Source: Hydrogenothermaceae bacterium | Lineage (GTDB): Bacteria > Aquificota > Aquificia > Aquificales > Hydrogenothermaceae | Length of the DNA: 64,000 bases | Direction: 5' to 3' | Assembly (NCBI GenBank): GCA_026418535.1 | Contig: JAOABC010000003.1 | Span: 62,001 to 126,000 of the forward strand | Part shown: piece after piece, positions 1 through 7,924 of the stretch | Position numbering within the stretch: position 1 is the first letter of the stretch | How the letters are laid out: each line of letters opens with the position of its first letter | Program-made: the position numbers and the translations under genes | The notes under the pieces: model-generated | The model's database searches: none | What the model was told of the DNA's origin: nothing | What the model saw: only the letters and a program-made list of their open reading frames with translations

Positions 1-132
1 AATAGATCTCTCCAGTCTGTATATCTCATACATGGAGAGATAGAGATAATGAAGGAGTTTAAAGAGAAGATAAAAGAGAAGTTGAATCTAAATCCCCATA
101 TCGTAGAGAAAGGGGAGTGTATATACTTGTAA
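1..132 (+). CDS. C-terminal fragment, metallo-beta-lactamase-fold (RNA-processing exonuclease type) protein
   Basis: Frame open from the window edge to TAA at 130-132, 43 codons. The segment VYLIHGEIEIMKEF followed by a short amphipathic helix matches the 'VHGE' tail (RMMBL region) of beta-CASP/metallo-beta-lactamase RNA-processing enzymes, where this piece closes the nuclease fold. The catalytic histidine and aspartate motifs would lie upstream and cannot be seen, so substrate and activity are inference. Just downstream a short GGAGGG/CCCTCC inverted repeat (about 142-160) separates it from the convergent pepA gene, but it has no T-tract. Confidence 0.55.
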   Translation, partial: NRSLQSVYLIHGEIEIMKEFKEKIKEKLNLNPHIVEKGECIYL

Positions 133-172
133 CTGAGTAAAGGAGGGGGGTAACCCTCCGCAGAGTACACTG

Positions 173-1666
173 TTATCTACTTCTCTTAAGTAGGAAGTTA
201 ACTATAGTCCTGACAGGTATACCAGTAGCACCTTTAGGATGGTAATACCAGCCGGATGTGTGGTGAGATGGACCCGCTATATCTATATGAACCCACGGAA
301 TCCTAGGATCTACGAAGTCCTCGAGGAAAAGTCCGGCTGTTATAGCACCTCCATACCTAGTTGTTCCAACGTTGTAAAGGTCAGCATGGGGTGCCTTTAT
401 CTGCTCTCTTAGTTTGTCGTTGAATGGAAGTTGCCACATCCACTCTCCAGTATTCTGAGATATTGATAGTATCTCGTTTATGAGCCTCTGGTTGTTTCCC
501 ATCACTCCTGCCGTGAACTCTCCTAACGCTACCACACACGCTCCTGTAAGGGTAGCCATGTCTATTATAGCATCCGGTTTTAACTCACTTGCATAGCAGA
601 GAGCATCCGCAAGAGTGAGCCTACCTTCAGCATCTGTGTTTCCTATCTCTATGGTCTTTCCATTTTTAGCCTTCAGTATATCGTCTGGTCTATAAGCTTT
701 ACCACTGGGCATGTTCTCTGCAGCTGCTACTATACCGTGGACCATAACGTCCGGTTTTAACTCTCCTATAGCCTTGAGTATACCTAAGACAGCACAAGCT
801 CCAGATTTATCGATCTTCATCCATCTCATAAAGTCACCTGTTTTTATGTTAAGACCACCACTATCAAACATCAAACCTTTACCTACTATCGCATACTCAC
901 CTTTTGGATGTCTAGGACGATATGTGATGTGAATAAACCTTGGTGGGTTTTCACTACCTTTTGCAACTGCAAGGTAGGCTCCCATTCCCATCTCTTCAAT
1001 CTGCTTCTCATCGTACACCTTTATCTCAAATCCGTATTTATTAGCCAAATCTTCAGCTATCTTAGCAAACTCAACAGTGTTTATAACATTTGCAGGTTCG
1101 TTTACTAAATCTCTCGTAAAGTTTTGAGCTTCAGCTAGTATTGTAGCTACTTTTACAGCTTCTTTCACAGATGTCTTGTCCTTAAGGTTCAGGTTTATCT
1201 CTAATACCTCTACTTCTTCCTTCTCCTTCTTTGAGAGGTACTTATCGAAAGAGTAATTTCCCAATATGGCACCTTCTGTAACTGAAGAAGCTACATCTTC
1301 CGGAGATAATTTTTCAAAGGTTAAGTTTATATCCATCATTATCTTGGAGAGCTTGTTTTCTTTTGACTTTCTAACTGTGTAAGCAGAGACTCTTCTAAAA
1401 GTATCTTTGTCTACCTTTTTGCTTTCTCCGAGACCTGTAAGGATCACAAAGCCTGCCTTTAGTTTTCCTCCTGTTGGGACTACCAAAAACTTACCCTCTT
1501 CCGGGGTAAACTTCAAAGACTTTTTAAAAGTAGATATCAAACCTCCCAGAATCTCGTCTATCTTTCTGATATTTTCTCTTAATACTTTTTCCTCTTTAGA
1601 TACAAAGAAAACTATAGCATCAACCTTTGCAGTTTCAAGCTTCTTAGACACCACTTCTACCTTCAT
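173..1666 (-). CDS. pepA: Leucyl aminopeptidase, M17 (cytosol aminopeptidase)
   Basis: Cytosolic M17 aminopeptidase that removes N-terminal residues from peptides, using two divalent metals in a hexamer. The 497-residue length is normal for the family. The N-terminal half is the variable macro-like domain. The C-terminal half has the metal and active-site segments VGKGLMFDSGG..K, then KxDKSGA, and the family signature NTDAEGRL at about residue 340. The start is supported by an AGGAG sequence 8 nt upstream. A minus-strand terminator at 1703-1735 separates it from the superoxide reductase gene, so it probably has its own promoter in the short space before the start. Some M17 enzymes also bind DNA; nothing here shows that. 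Confidence 0.95.
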   Translation of the reverse strand: MKVEVVSKKLETAKVDAIVFFVSKEEKVLRENIRKIDEILGGLISTFKKSLKFTPEEGKFLVVPTGGKLKAGFVILTGLGESKKVDKDTFRRVSAYTVRKSKENKLSKIMMDINLTFEKLSPEDVASSVTEGAILGNYSFDKYLSKKEKEEVEVLEINLNLKDKTSVKEAVKVATILAEAQNFTRDLVNEPANVINTVEFAKIAEDLANKYGFEIKVYDEKQIEEMGMGAYLAVAKGSENPPRFIHITYRPRHPKGEYAIVGKGLMFDSGGLNIKTGDFMRWMKIDKSGACAVLGILKAIGELKPDVMVHGIVAAAENMPSGKAYRPDDILKAKNGKTIEIGNTDAEGRLTLADALCYASELKPDAIIDMATLTGACVVALGEFTAGVMGNNQRLINEILSISQNTGEWMWQLPFNDKLREQIKAPHADLYNVGTTRYGGAITAGLFLEDFVDPRIPWVHIDIAGPSHHTSGWYYHPKGATGIPVRTIVNFLLKRSR

Positions 1667-1702
1667 GGTCTAAACTCCTTGTGTAGTTTTAGAACTATTA
1701 TA

Positions 1703-1735
1703 TCAAAAATAAAAAAGCCCCCTTTTAGGGGGCTT
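1703..1735 (-). terminator. Rho-independent terminator of the superoxide reductase gene
   Basis: An 8-bp stem (AAGCCCCC at 1715-1722 with GGGGGCTT at 1728-1735) has a 5-nt loop. Read on the minus strand it is followed by a run of Ts (the A-run at 1703-1716 on the plus strand). It lies 30 nt after the superoxide reductase stop and before the pepA start. Confidence 0.85.
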
Positions 1736-1763
1736 GATCTATCTATAACTTTTAAAAGTTACT

Positions 1764-2168
1764 CTAAACGTTGGCTTCTGAAGGTGTTAGCACCTCTACC
1801 TCTACTGTTTCACTCTGCCACAGACCGTGTTTTGTGCAGTAGCTCATAGCGTTCAGTTTTAGCTTATCTTTTGTTGGAACAATGTAGAAATCTACCTCAG
1901 CTTGGTTTGGCTTGTTTCCAAGAGATCCTGGTGTAAAGGTGGCCTGTCCTAGTAGAGTATCGCCATCCCAGAGTTGAACATAAGCTATATAGTGGTCGAA
2001 GTCGTCTGGATGAACATATTCGTTTCCTACCCTTACTTTAACCTTTAGCTTCTTTCCTTTTACTGCTTCTCCTTCTACATGAACAAAAGGAGAGTGTCTG
2101 TCGATAAAATCCCTTTTAGCTTCCTTCTCAATCTGTGAAATGTCTACATAAGTGTTTACTTTTGGCAT
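1764..2168 (-). CDS. sor: Superoxide reductase (neelaredoxin/desulfoferrodoxin iron centre)
   Basis: Reduces superoxide to hydrogen peroxide at a cytoplasmic Fe(His)4Cys centre without releasing O2. The 134-residue protein is a single-domain (neelaredoxin-type) enzyme with no N-terminal desulforedoxin domain. Expected ligands are present: His25 (RHSP), His53 (VHP), His59 (DHYI), and Cys111 and His114 in CTKHGLW. The usual E-K-H-x-P motif is replaced by D23-R24-H25-S-P, so the catalytic-loop Lys is Arg. An AGGAGGT precedes the start. It is divergent from the SOD gene at 2325, and the 156-bp shared region holds a palindromic operator candidate. Electron donor (usually rubredoxin) is not encoded nearby. 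Confidence 0.9.
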   Translation of the reverse strand: MPKVNTYVDISQIEKEAKRDFIDRHSPFVHVEGEAVKGKKLKVKVRVGNEYVHPDDFDHYIAYVQLWDGDTLLGQATFTPGSLGNKPNQAEVDFYIVPTKDKLKLNAMSYCTKHGLWQSETVEVEVLTPSEANV

Positions 2169-2259
2169 TTTTAAACCTCCTGGTATGATTTTCTTAGTTT
2201 ATTAAATTACTGATCCCGGTTTATTCAAATGAGTAATGTCATTCTAGAAAGATGAGATA

Positions 2260-2272
2260 TATCATAATGATA
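2260..2272. promoter_or_regulatory. PerR/Fur-like palindrome between SOR and SOD genes
   Basis: TATCAT-A-ATGATA is a perfect 6-1-6 palindrome in the 156-bp region between the divergent SOR and SOD starts. Its form resembles the 7-1-7 boxes of the PerR/Fur family (TTATAAT-N-ATTATAA). The regulator is not encoded in the window, so the assignment is inference. Confidence 0.4.
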
Positions 2273-2324
2273 GGTTACACCCTCTTTAGATTTAGATTCT
2301 AAGACTAATCAGGGAGGTAGTAGT

Positions 2325-2939
2325 ATGAAAGTGGTAAAACTCCAACCAAGAGATGAATTAAAACCAAAGAGTCTTGTAGGTATATCTGATGATCAGATAG
2401 AGGTCCACTTTGAAGCCCACTATAAAGGGTATGTAGCAAAGTATAACGAGATACAAGAAAAGCTTGCAGACTTCCAGTTTGCGAATAGGTCAAAAGCAAA
2501 CCAGAACTACTCTGAATACAGAGCCTTAAAGGTGGAGGAAAGCTTTAACTATATGGGAGTAGTCCTTCATGAACTGTACTTTGAACATCTGATAGGTAGA
2601 GGTAAAGGTGAACCTTCTGAAGAGTTGAGGAGAGCTATAGAGGAGACTTTTGGTTCTATAGATAGATGTACTCAAGAGTTAAAGGCAACAGGTGTAGCAT
2701 GTAGAGGATGGGCTACTCTTTCTTGGGATGTCTACAATAAGATACTTTTTATAAATGGCTTTGATACTCATAACCAGTATGGCTTTGTGATGTCTTATCC
2801 ACTCATCATTCTTGATGTGTACGAACATGCTTACTACGTAGACCAAAAGAACAAGAGAGCTCTCTATATAGACGCTTTCTTTAACAATCTAAACTGGGAT
2901 GTTATCAATCAGAGATTTGAAAGAGCTGTTAAAGGATAG
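2325..2939 (+). CDS. sod: Fe/Mn superoxide dismutase
   Basis: Dismutates superoxide to O2 and H2O2; homodimer or tetramer. Ligands of the Fe/Mn family are visible: His28 in the N-terminal helix (VHFEAHYKGYV), His82 (LHELYF), Asp164 and His168 in DVYEHAYY, followed by the family's conserved DQKNKR segment. 204 residues is normal. There is no signal peptide, so it is cytoplasmic. The metal cannot be decided from sequence alone. The start has GGGAGG a few nt upstream. It is divergent from superoxide reductase, so the cell holds two alternative superoxide-removal routes under one intergenic region. A decayed DUF429 gene follows directly. Confidence 0.92.
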   Translation: MKVVKLQPRDELKPKSLVGISDDQIEVHFEAHYKGYVAKYNEIQEKLADFQFANRSKANQNYSEYRALKVEESFNYMGVVLHELYFEHLIGRGKGEPSEELRRAIEETFGSIDRCTQELKATGVACRGWATLSWDVYNKILFINGFDTHNQYGFVMSYPLIILDVYEHAYYVDQKNKRALYIDAFFNNLNWDVINQRFERAVKG

Positions 2940-2948
2940 TAGAGAGGT

Positions 2949-3376
2949 ATTTTAGGGATAGACCTTGCTGGTAGCTCCTGGAGAGAGACGGGGTTGCCTA
3001 CTTTAAAGGGAATGAGTTAACGGTCTACACTCTACACTCTGACGAAGATATTCTTTCTCTGGCTTCCAGATTCAGGTATGTATTCATAATGAGGATGCTG
3101 ACTGAAAGAGGGATGAGAATAGCTTTCAAGCTAAGGGCTCTTGGTGTAAATGTGCTTGAGACCCTCCCAGGCTCTGTGTACGACAAGTTCAAAATAAGAA
3201 GGAAAGACAAAGATAGGATAAAGAGGTTATATAAAGAAGTTTTTGTAGGTTTTGTCGAGAGGAGATACACTCAAGATGAGCTGGGTGCTATAGCATCCCT
3301 TATAATAGGGATGGCATTTCTTAAAGGAGTTGCTGTAGAGCTAAAGGGAATGGACTGTAGTATAGTCATTCTGTGA
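2949..3376 (+). pseudogene. Broken DUF429 (predicted RNase H-fold nuclease) gene
   Basis: The first frame reads LGIDLAGSSWRETG (2952-2993), the hallmark N-terminus of DUF429. A one-base loss within GGGGTTG (about 2991-2996) then moves the rest into another frame, which continues AYFKGNELTVYTLHSDEDIL (from 2996) into MLTERGMRIAFKLRALG and VLETLPGSVYDKF, also family-typical. The central IDAPL segment expected between RYVFI and the MLTERG helix is missing, so there is also an internal deletion of a few dozen codons. No ATG, GTG or TTG starts the first frame; an ATT sits at 2949. Long enough remnants survive to place the family with confidence, but the product would be non-functional. Confidence 0.75.
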
Positions 3377-3379
3377 AAA

Positions 3380-3396
3380 GGGCTCTCTAAGAGCCC
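3380..3396. terminator. Hairpin terminator between the DUF429 relic and the A-type carrier gene
   Basis: GGGCTCT (3380-3386) pairs perfectly with AGAGCCC (3390-3396). Flanking A and T runs make it plausible in both directions between convergent genes. Confidence 0.75.
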
Positions 3397-3405
3397 CTTT
3401 GTTTA

Positions 3406-3753
3406 TCATCCGCAAGAGAAAGAGCTTCCACAACCACAAGAGCTTACTGCGTTTGGATTCTTTATTGTAAAGCCACCACCCATAAAGTCCATGATATAGT
3501 CTAAAACAGCTCCTTTTATGTATGGGGCAGAAAACTGGTCTATAGCTATTTTAACACCATATTCTGCTTCTACTACTCTATCATCTTCCGAAATTTCGTC
3601 GTCAAATCCCATAGCATACTGGAATCCGGAGCATCCACCAGGAACAACCCTAACCCTTAATATTGGGTTTTCTATATTGTTCTCGTCTGCTATTCTCTTG
3701 ATCTCCTTAGCAGCTGTTTCTGTAACATTAAACTCAACAGTTTGTAGTTCCAT
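3406..3753 (-). CDS. A-type iron-sulfur carrier (HesB/IscA/ErpA family)
   Basis: Carries or delivers Fe-S clusters to apo-proteins. The 115-residue protein has the three family cysteines, Cys41 (GGCSGF) and Cys106/Cys108 (SCGCGSSF), plus an extra Cys114 at the extreme C-terminus. The acidic central segment and the GGGFTIKNPNA stretch are typical. There are no isc or suf neighbours, so whether it acts as IscA, SufA or ErpA cannot be fixed; a stand-alone gene like this is most often ErpA-like. An AGGAGG precedes the start. A 67-bp gap separates it from the lpdA stop, so it may be read from its own promoter. Confidence 0.88.
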   Translation of the reverse strand: MELQTVEFNVTETAAKEIKRIADENNIENPILRVRVVPGGCSGFQYAMGFDDEISEDDRVVEAEYGVKIAIDQFSAPYIKGAVLDYIMDFMGGGFTIKNPNAVSSCGCGSSFSCG

Positions 3754-3820
3754 AACTAAAACCTCCTTTTAAAGTTTTAAATAACATATTACTTTAAGAC
3801 GTATTTATTTATGATTAATA

Positions 3821-5206
3821 TCAATCGTAAAACAGCTTTCCCACTGCTAAATCATATGTAGCATATCTAAATATCTCACTAAGGGATGGATGGAAGTAGA
3901 TAAATTCGTGAATATCTTTGGCTGTATAGCCGTTCTTGATAAATAGAGCTATTTGGTGTATCAGTTCACTGGCTCCTACTCCTACCACATCAGCCCCTAC
4001 TACTCTTAGAGACTCTTTTTCAAAGTAGAGTCTTACGTATCCCTCTGGTTCAAGTTCATCTACTGCTTTCTCATTGTAGAGGAAAGGATAGTAACCACTT
4101 ACAGTTTCAATACCTCTTTCTTTAGCCTCTTCTTCGTTCAACCCTACGTGGCTTATCTCATAACCACTGAATATAGCCCAAGGGACTAAAGAGTAGTCAG
4201 GAGAAACCTTCTCCCCAAGGATGTTGTGTATAACCAGTTTTGCCTCGTAAGAGGCTACGTGGGCGAGCATTGGAGAGTTTATTACATCTCCTATAGCGTA
4301 GATATTCTCAAAGTTTGTTTGTAGATAAGAGTTCACTTTTATAAACCCTCTCTCATCCTTATCTATTCCTATACTGTCTATCTCTCTTGTATTAGGACTT
4401 CTTCCAACGGTAAGGAGTATCTTATCTACTTCAACTGTATCCCCATTTGATAGAGATACCTTTAGCTTTTCGCCTTCCTTATCTACATTCTCAACCACGG
4501 CCCTAAAGTAGGTTTTTATACCAAGCTGGCTGAACTTCTTCTGGAGGTGTTTGGAGATCTCCTTCGAGATGAGCCGTGATGGTAGCAATCTATCTCCTTT
4601 TTCTACAATGGTTATCTTTGTTCCAAAGATGGATGATATGTATCCAAGCTCACATCCTGCTACACCGCCACCTACCACAAGCATATTTTCCGGAAGAGTG
4701 CTGAGATTGTCCATAAAGTCCTCTGTGGTTATGACATCCATAGAGTCTGGGATCAAACTATCTACAGAAGATGGAACTGAGCCTGTAGCTATGATTATGT
4801 TCTTCCCTTCTATAACTTCAGAAGAGCCATCTTGGTATAAAACTTCCACTTTATGCCTGCCTACTATCTTACCTCTACCTTTGTACACAGAGACCTTCTT
4901 AGACTTCAAGAGGTTTATGAGAGAGTTTCTCAGGGATGCTACTGCCCTATTTTTAGCCTCAAAGGCTTCTCTGTAATCCACTCTATAACCTTCTAACTCT
5001 ATACCGTAATCTGCAATCTTCCTTAGTTTCTCTATCTGGTGAGCTGCATTCCGGAGATACTTAGTAGGTATACAAGCCCTGTTTAGACAGTTACCTCCAA
5101 GCTTATCCTTCTCCACTATAGCTATATTTAGTTTTTTCCTTAGGGCTGTTAAGGTGGCTTCGTATCCCCCCGGACCCATTCCTATTATCACAAGGTCAAA
5201 CATCAT
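3821..5206 (-). CDS. lpdA: Dihydrolipoamide dehydrogenase family flavoprotein
   Basis: FAD enzyme that re-oxidises dihydrolipoyl groups on carrier proteins with NAD+. The N-terminal Rossmann motif GMGPGGYEA, the redox disulfide in CLNRACIPTK, a second NAD-binding motif (VVGGGVAGCELG), the AIGDV FAD segment and the C-terminal active base in FHPSLSE are all present. 461 residues is normal. Its start overlaps the sppA stop by one nt, and it is last in a five-gene minus-strand operon. No 2-oxoacid dehydrogenase is nearby. In Aquificota the partner may instead be the glycine cleavage system or the lipoate-dependent sHdr sulfur-oxidation pathway; that is inference. Confidence 0.88.
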   Translation of the reverse strand: MMFDLVIIGMGPGGYEATLTALRKKLNIAIVEKDKLGGNCLNRACIPTKYLRNAAHQIEKLRKIADYGIELEGYRVDYREAFEAKNRAVASLRNSLINLLKSKKVSVYKGRGKIVGRHKVEVLYQDGSSEVIEGKNIIIATGSVPSSVDSLIPDSMDVITTEDFMDNLSTLPENMLVVGGGVAGCELGYISSIFGTKITIVEKGDRLLPSRLISKEISKHLQKKFSQLGIKTYFRAVVENVDKEGEKLKVSLSNGDTVEVDKILLTVGRSPNTREIDSIGIDKDERGFIKVNSYLQTNFENIYAIGDVINSPMLAHVASYEAKLVIHNILGEKVSPDYSLVPWAIFSGYEISHVGLNEEEAKERGIETVSGYYPFLYNEKAVDELEPEGYVRLYFEKESLRVVGADVVGVGASELIHQIALFIKNGYTAKDIHEFIYFHPSLSEIFRYATYDLAVGKLFYD

Positions 5207-6036
5207 TAAAACCTCATAAGGTAGTATATACCACTTTTCACACTGTAACTGTCTATCCCAAACTTTGACTTTAAAAGTTCCTGGAGAAAGTCTTTACTCG
5301 GTGCTATCTCAATAACCAAAGCATCCTCTGGAAGTTTAGCAAGATTCTTTGCTTCTCTTACTGCATCCTGCAAGTTCCCAAGTTTGTCCACAAACCCTAG
5401 CTCCTTTGCCTGTTTTCCACTGAAAACCCTACCATCTGCATACTTTTTTAGCTTTTCTTTGTCTATTTTCCTGTACTTTACGATAGCATCTAGAAATTGG
5501 TCATACACATCCATAACTGTTTCTTGTAGTATCTCCCTCTGCTGGGGAGTTAGAGACTTGTTTGGGTAAAGTATATCCTTATTCTCTCCACTTTTCACTG
5601 TGTTCACCTTTACACCTATTTTGTTCAGGACGTCGCTTAAGTCGATCTGCTGAATTATAACTCCTATACTTCCTGTTATAGTTCCAGGGTTTGCGTATAT
5701 AACATTTGCTGGGACAGATATGTAGTAGCCTCCAGAGGCTGCCACATTACCCATAGAGATGACCACAGGTTTCTTTTCTCTCAATCTCTCTATGCTTCTG
5801 TATATCTCCTGGGATGCTCCAACTGCCCCACCTGGACTATTCACCATTACCACAAGAGCCTTTATAGACTGATCCTTTTCCACCATTGCTATACTCTGGA
5901 CAGTTTCCAGGTAATCCATTATTGTGTCATTAATCCGGATAATGGCTACTTTAGGCTCTTTATCTCTCTTTACCAAAGTGAATATGTAGAATAAAACTAC
6001 TAAAGCCACCACTCCTACAACTATCTTCTTTCTCAT
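5206..6036 (-). CDS. sppA: Signal peptide peptidase SppA (S49 serine protease)
   Basis: Membrane-anchored S49 protease that degrades cleaved signal peptides. Residues 5-21 form the single N-terminal membrane segment. Ser101 in NVAASGGYY is the expected nucleophile and Lys153 (GENKD), 52 residues later, the general base, which is the spacing of the short Bacillus-type enzyme. The 276-residue length also fits the short single-domain form. It lies between proB (16 nt gap) and lpdA (1 nt overlap). Nothing in its neighbours points to a special substrate. Confidence 0.9.
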   Translation of the reverse strand: MRKKIVVGVVALVVLFYIFTLVKRDKEPKVAIIRINDTIMDYLETVQSIAMVEKDQSIKALVVMVNSPGGAVGASQEIYRSIERLREKKPVVISMGNVAASGGYYISVPANVIYANPGTITGSIGVIIQQIDLSDVLNKIGVKVNTVKSGENKDILYPNKSLTPQQREILQETVMDVYDQFLDAIVKYRKIDKEKLKKYADGRVFSGKQAKELGFVDKLGNLQDAVREAKNLAKLPEDALVIEIAPSKDFLQELLKSKFGIDSYSVKSGIYYLMRF

Positions 6037-6052
6037 CTTCCACAGACCTCTC

Positions 6053-7153
6053 TCAGAATACGACCATGTTGTCTGTATGTATAGCTTCGTTAACTTTCTT
6101 ACCTAAGATTTCTGTCGCCTTAACTGTCTTTAAACCTTTTATCTTTGAAAGCTCCTTATGGTCGAAGTTTACTATACCCTTACCGATAATGTTACCCTCT
6201 ACATCTGCAATTGCAACTACATCCTTAGACTTGAACACTCCCTCTACCTCAGTTATACCGGAAGGTAGTAAGCTCTTTCCAGATTTAACAGCTTTCTCTG
6301 CTCCCTTATCTATGTATATCTTGCCTTTAGGGTAGGATAGGAGCTTGAGCCAGCTCTTCTTCTGACTTCCTCTCTTCGTAGATGGTTTTATGTAAGTGCC
6401 TATATCCTCCCCGGAGAGGATTTTAGACAGAACATCTTCCATCTTCGGAGCTATGATTACAGGTATACCGTGATCTGATACTATCTTTGAAGCTTCCAGT
6501 TTACTTCTCATCCCACCACTTCCGTAGATAGACTTTGAGGCCTTTGCGTAGAAAAGAGCATCATCTATATACTCTATCTGGGATATAAGCTTCGAGTTTG
6601 GGTTTGCTGGTTCATCTGTGTAGAGGCCTCCTGCTGTTGATAGGATTATAAGAAGGTTAGCATCTGACATAAGAGATACATGGGAAGCAAGAAAGTCGTT
6701 GTCCCCGAAGACTATCTCACTTACCGCTATGGCATCGTTCTCGTTTATTATAGGGACTACTCCAAGCTCTATAAGTTTGTTTAGGGTATTTTTTGCGTAT
6801 ATGTATCTTCTTCTGTCCTGCAGACCCTCCACGGTAAGCAGCATCTGCCCTATTGTTAAACCTATCTTTGAAAATATACCGTCATATGTCTCTATCAGAC
6901 TAGCTTGACCTACACTAGCAACAGCCTGTTTTTCAGTTATAGTTTTCGGTTTAAAGGAAAGGCCAAGCTTTTTTATACCTGCAAGGACAGCTCCAGAGGA
7001 TACTATTATGAACTCTCTCTCCTTGTTGCGGTATATATCCTTTCCTAAATTTTCTATAAAGTCTCTGTCTAAGTAATCCTCTTTCTGGAGAATCTGAGAG
7101 CCTATCTTCATCACTATTCTCTTTGCCCTTGATACAGCCTCCAATCTATCCAT
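6053..7153 (-). CDS. proB: Glutamate 5-kinase with PUA domain
   Basis: First step of proline synthesis: phosphorylates glutamate to gamma-glutamyl phosphate in the cytosol. Residues 1-260 are the amino-acid kinase domain, with KIGSQIL at the N-terminus, VSSGAVLAG and the substrate-loop GSGGMRSKLEA. Residues 275-360 form the C-terminal PUA domain found in most bacterial ProB proteins. 366 residues is normal. proA is not in the window. The start lies 2 nt after the trmI stop, so the two are co-transcribed; the partners look unrelated in function. Confidence 0.93.
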   Translation of the reverse strand: MDRLEAVSRAKRIVMKIGSQILQKEDYLDRDFIENLGKDIYRNKEREFIIVSSGAVLAGIKKLGLSFKPKTITEKQAVASVGQASLIETYDGIFSKIGLTIGQMLLTVEGLQDRRRYIYAKNTLNKLIELGVVPIINENDAIAVSEIVFGDNDFLASHVSLMSDANLLIILSTAGGLYTDEPANPNSKLISQIEYIDDALFYAKASKSIYGSGGMRSKLEASKIVSDHGIPVIIAPKMEDVLSKILSGEDIGTYIKPSTKRGSQKKSWLKLLSYPKGKIYIDKGAEKAVKSGKSLLPSGITEVEGVFKSKDVVAIADVEGNIIGKGIVNFDHKELSKIKGLKTVKATEILGKKVNEAIHTDNMVVF

Positions 7154-7155
7154 AA

Positions 7156-7923
7156 TTAGAATCCTTTCCTTGCGAATATTAGGTAGCCTGTATGGGCTAT
7201 CATCTTATCCTCAGGCCTAAGTCTATCTGGAACAGGTTTATACCCTCTAAGCATTATCTCTTCTACCTCTAGATTTACAAACAGGTTTTCTTTAAGTTCT
7301 TTGATAACTTCTGAGACTTGGTTTGTAGTTGGGACTAAAAACCCTACCATAGCCCCTTTTTTCAAGAGAGAGTTTAACTTTGAGATGTAGAGCCAAGGTT
7401 CTCTAACATCTATAAAGGCAGCATCAAAATCTCTCTCCTCTACTTCTTCAGACAAGTCAGCATGGTGTGGGATAACTATATGCCTAAACCCAGCCAAATC
7501 TATATTTTTAATAGCATTCTCTAAAAAGTCTCTGTCTCTCTCGTAAGCATATATACGACCATCCGGATAGAGAGCATTGGCCATAACTATACTCATCCCA
7601 CCACTTCCGATTCCAGACTCTAACACTTTCATTCCATTCCTAAGCCCAAGCTTAAGAGTTATGTATCCGGAGTCCTTTGGATAGACTATCTGAGTTTTTC
7701 TGTTTATACCATACATAATAATCTCATAGAGAGATGGCTTTAAGACTAAAAAACTGTTTCCTTTATGAGTAAAGATTGTCTCACCATAACTACAGGACAG
7801 AAGCTGGTTTAAATCTATATTTCCAAGATGTGTAGAGAAAATCTCTCCAGCTTTAACCTTTAGAAAAAAACTGGCAGTCTTCCCTTTAAGATGGACTGTA
7901 TCTCCTTCCTTCACTCTTTCCAT
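7156..7923 (-). CDS. trmI: tRNA (adenine-N1)-methyltransferase TrmI
   Basis: Methylates A58 in the T-loop of tRNA with SAM, a modification tied to heat stability of tRNA in thermophiles. An N-terminal beta domain carries the KTQIVYPKDSGYI motif that sits before the Rossmann domain in this family. The SAM motif is VLESGIGSGGMS, with the acidic ERD further on and the motif FIDVREPWLYI. 255 residues is standard. The gene overlaps neither neighbour, but the gaps (1-2 nt) place it firmly in the operon with the hypothetical gene upstream and proB downstream. Confidence 0.92.
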   Translation of the reverse strand: MERVKEGDTVHLKGKTASFFLKVKAGEIFSTHLGNIDLNQLLSCSYGETIFTHKGNSFLVLKPSLYEIIMYGINRKTQIVYPKDSGYITLKLGLRNGMKVLESGIGSGGMSIVMANALYPDGRIYAYERDRDFLENAIKNIDLAGFRHIVIPHHADLSEEVEERDFDAAFIDVREPWLYISKLNSLLKKGAMVGFLVPTTNQVSEVIKELKENLFVNLEVEEIMLRGYKPVPDRLRPEDKMIAHTGYLIFARKGF

Positions 7924-7924
7924 C

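Noticed and set aside
142-160. GGAGGG/CCCTCC hairpin as terminator
   Set aside because: The stem is short and neither side has a T-run, so I note it only in the flanking gene entry.
1764-2168. Reading the SOR protein as SoxZ
   Set aside because: CTKHGLW with His25, His53 and His59 is the superoxide reductase centre; SoxZ has none of these.
4551-4976. 141-codon plus-strand open frame
   Set aside because: Antisense to lpdA; no motif and no ribosome-binding site.
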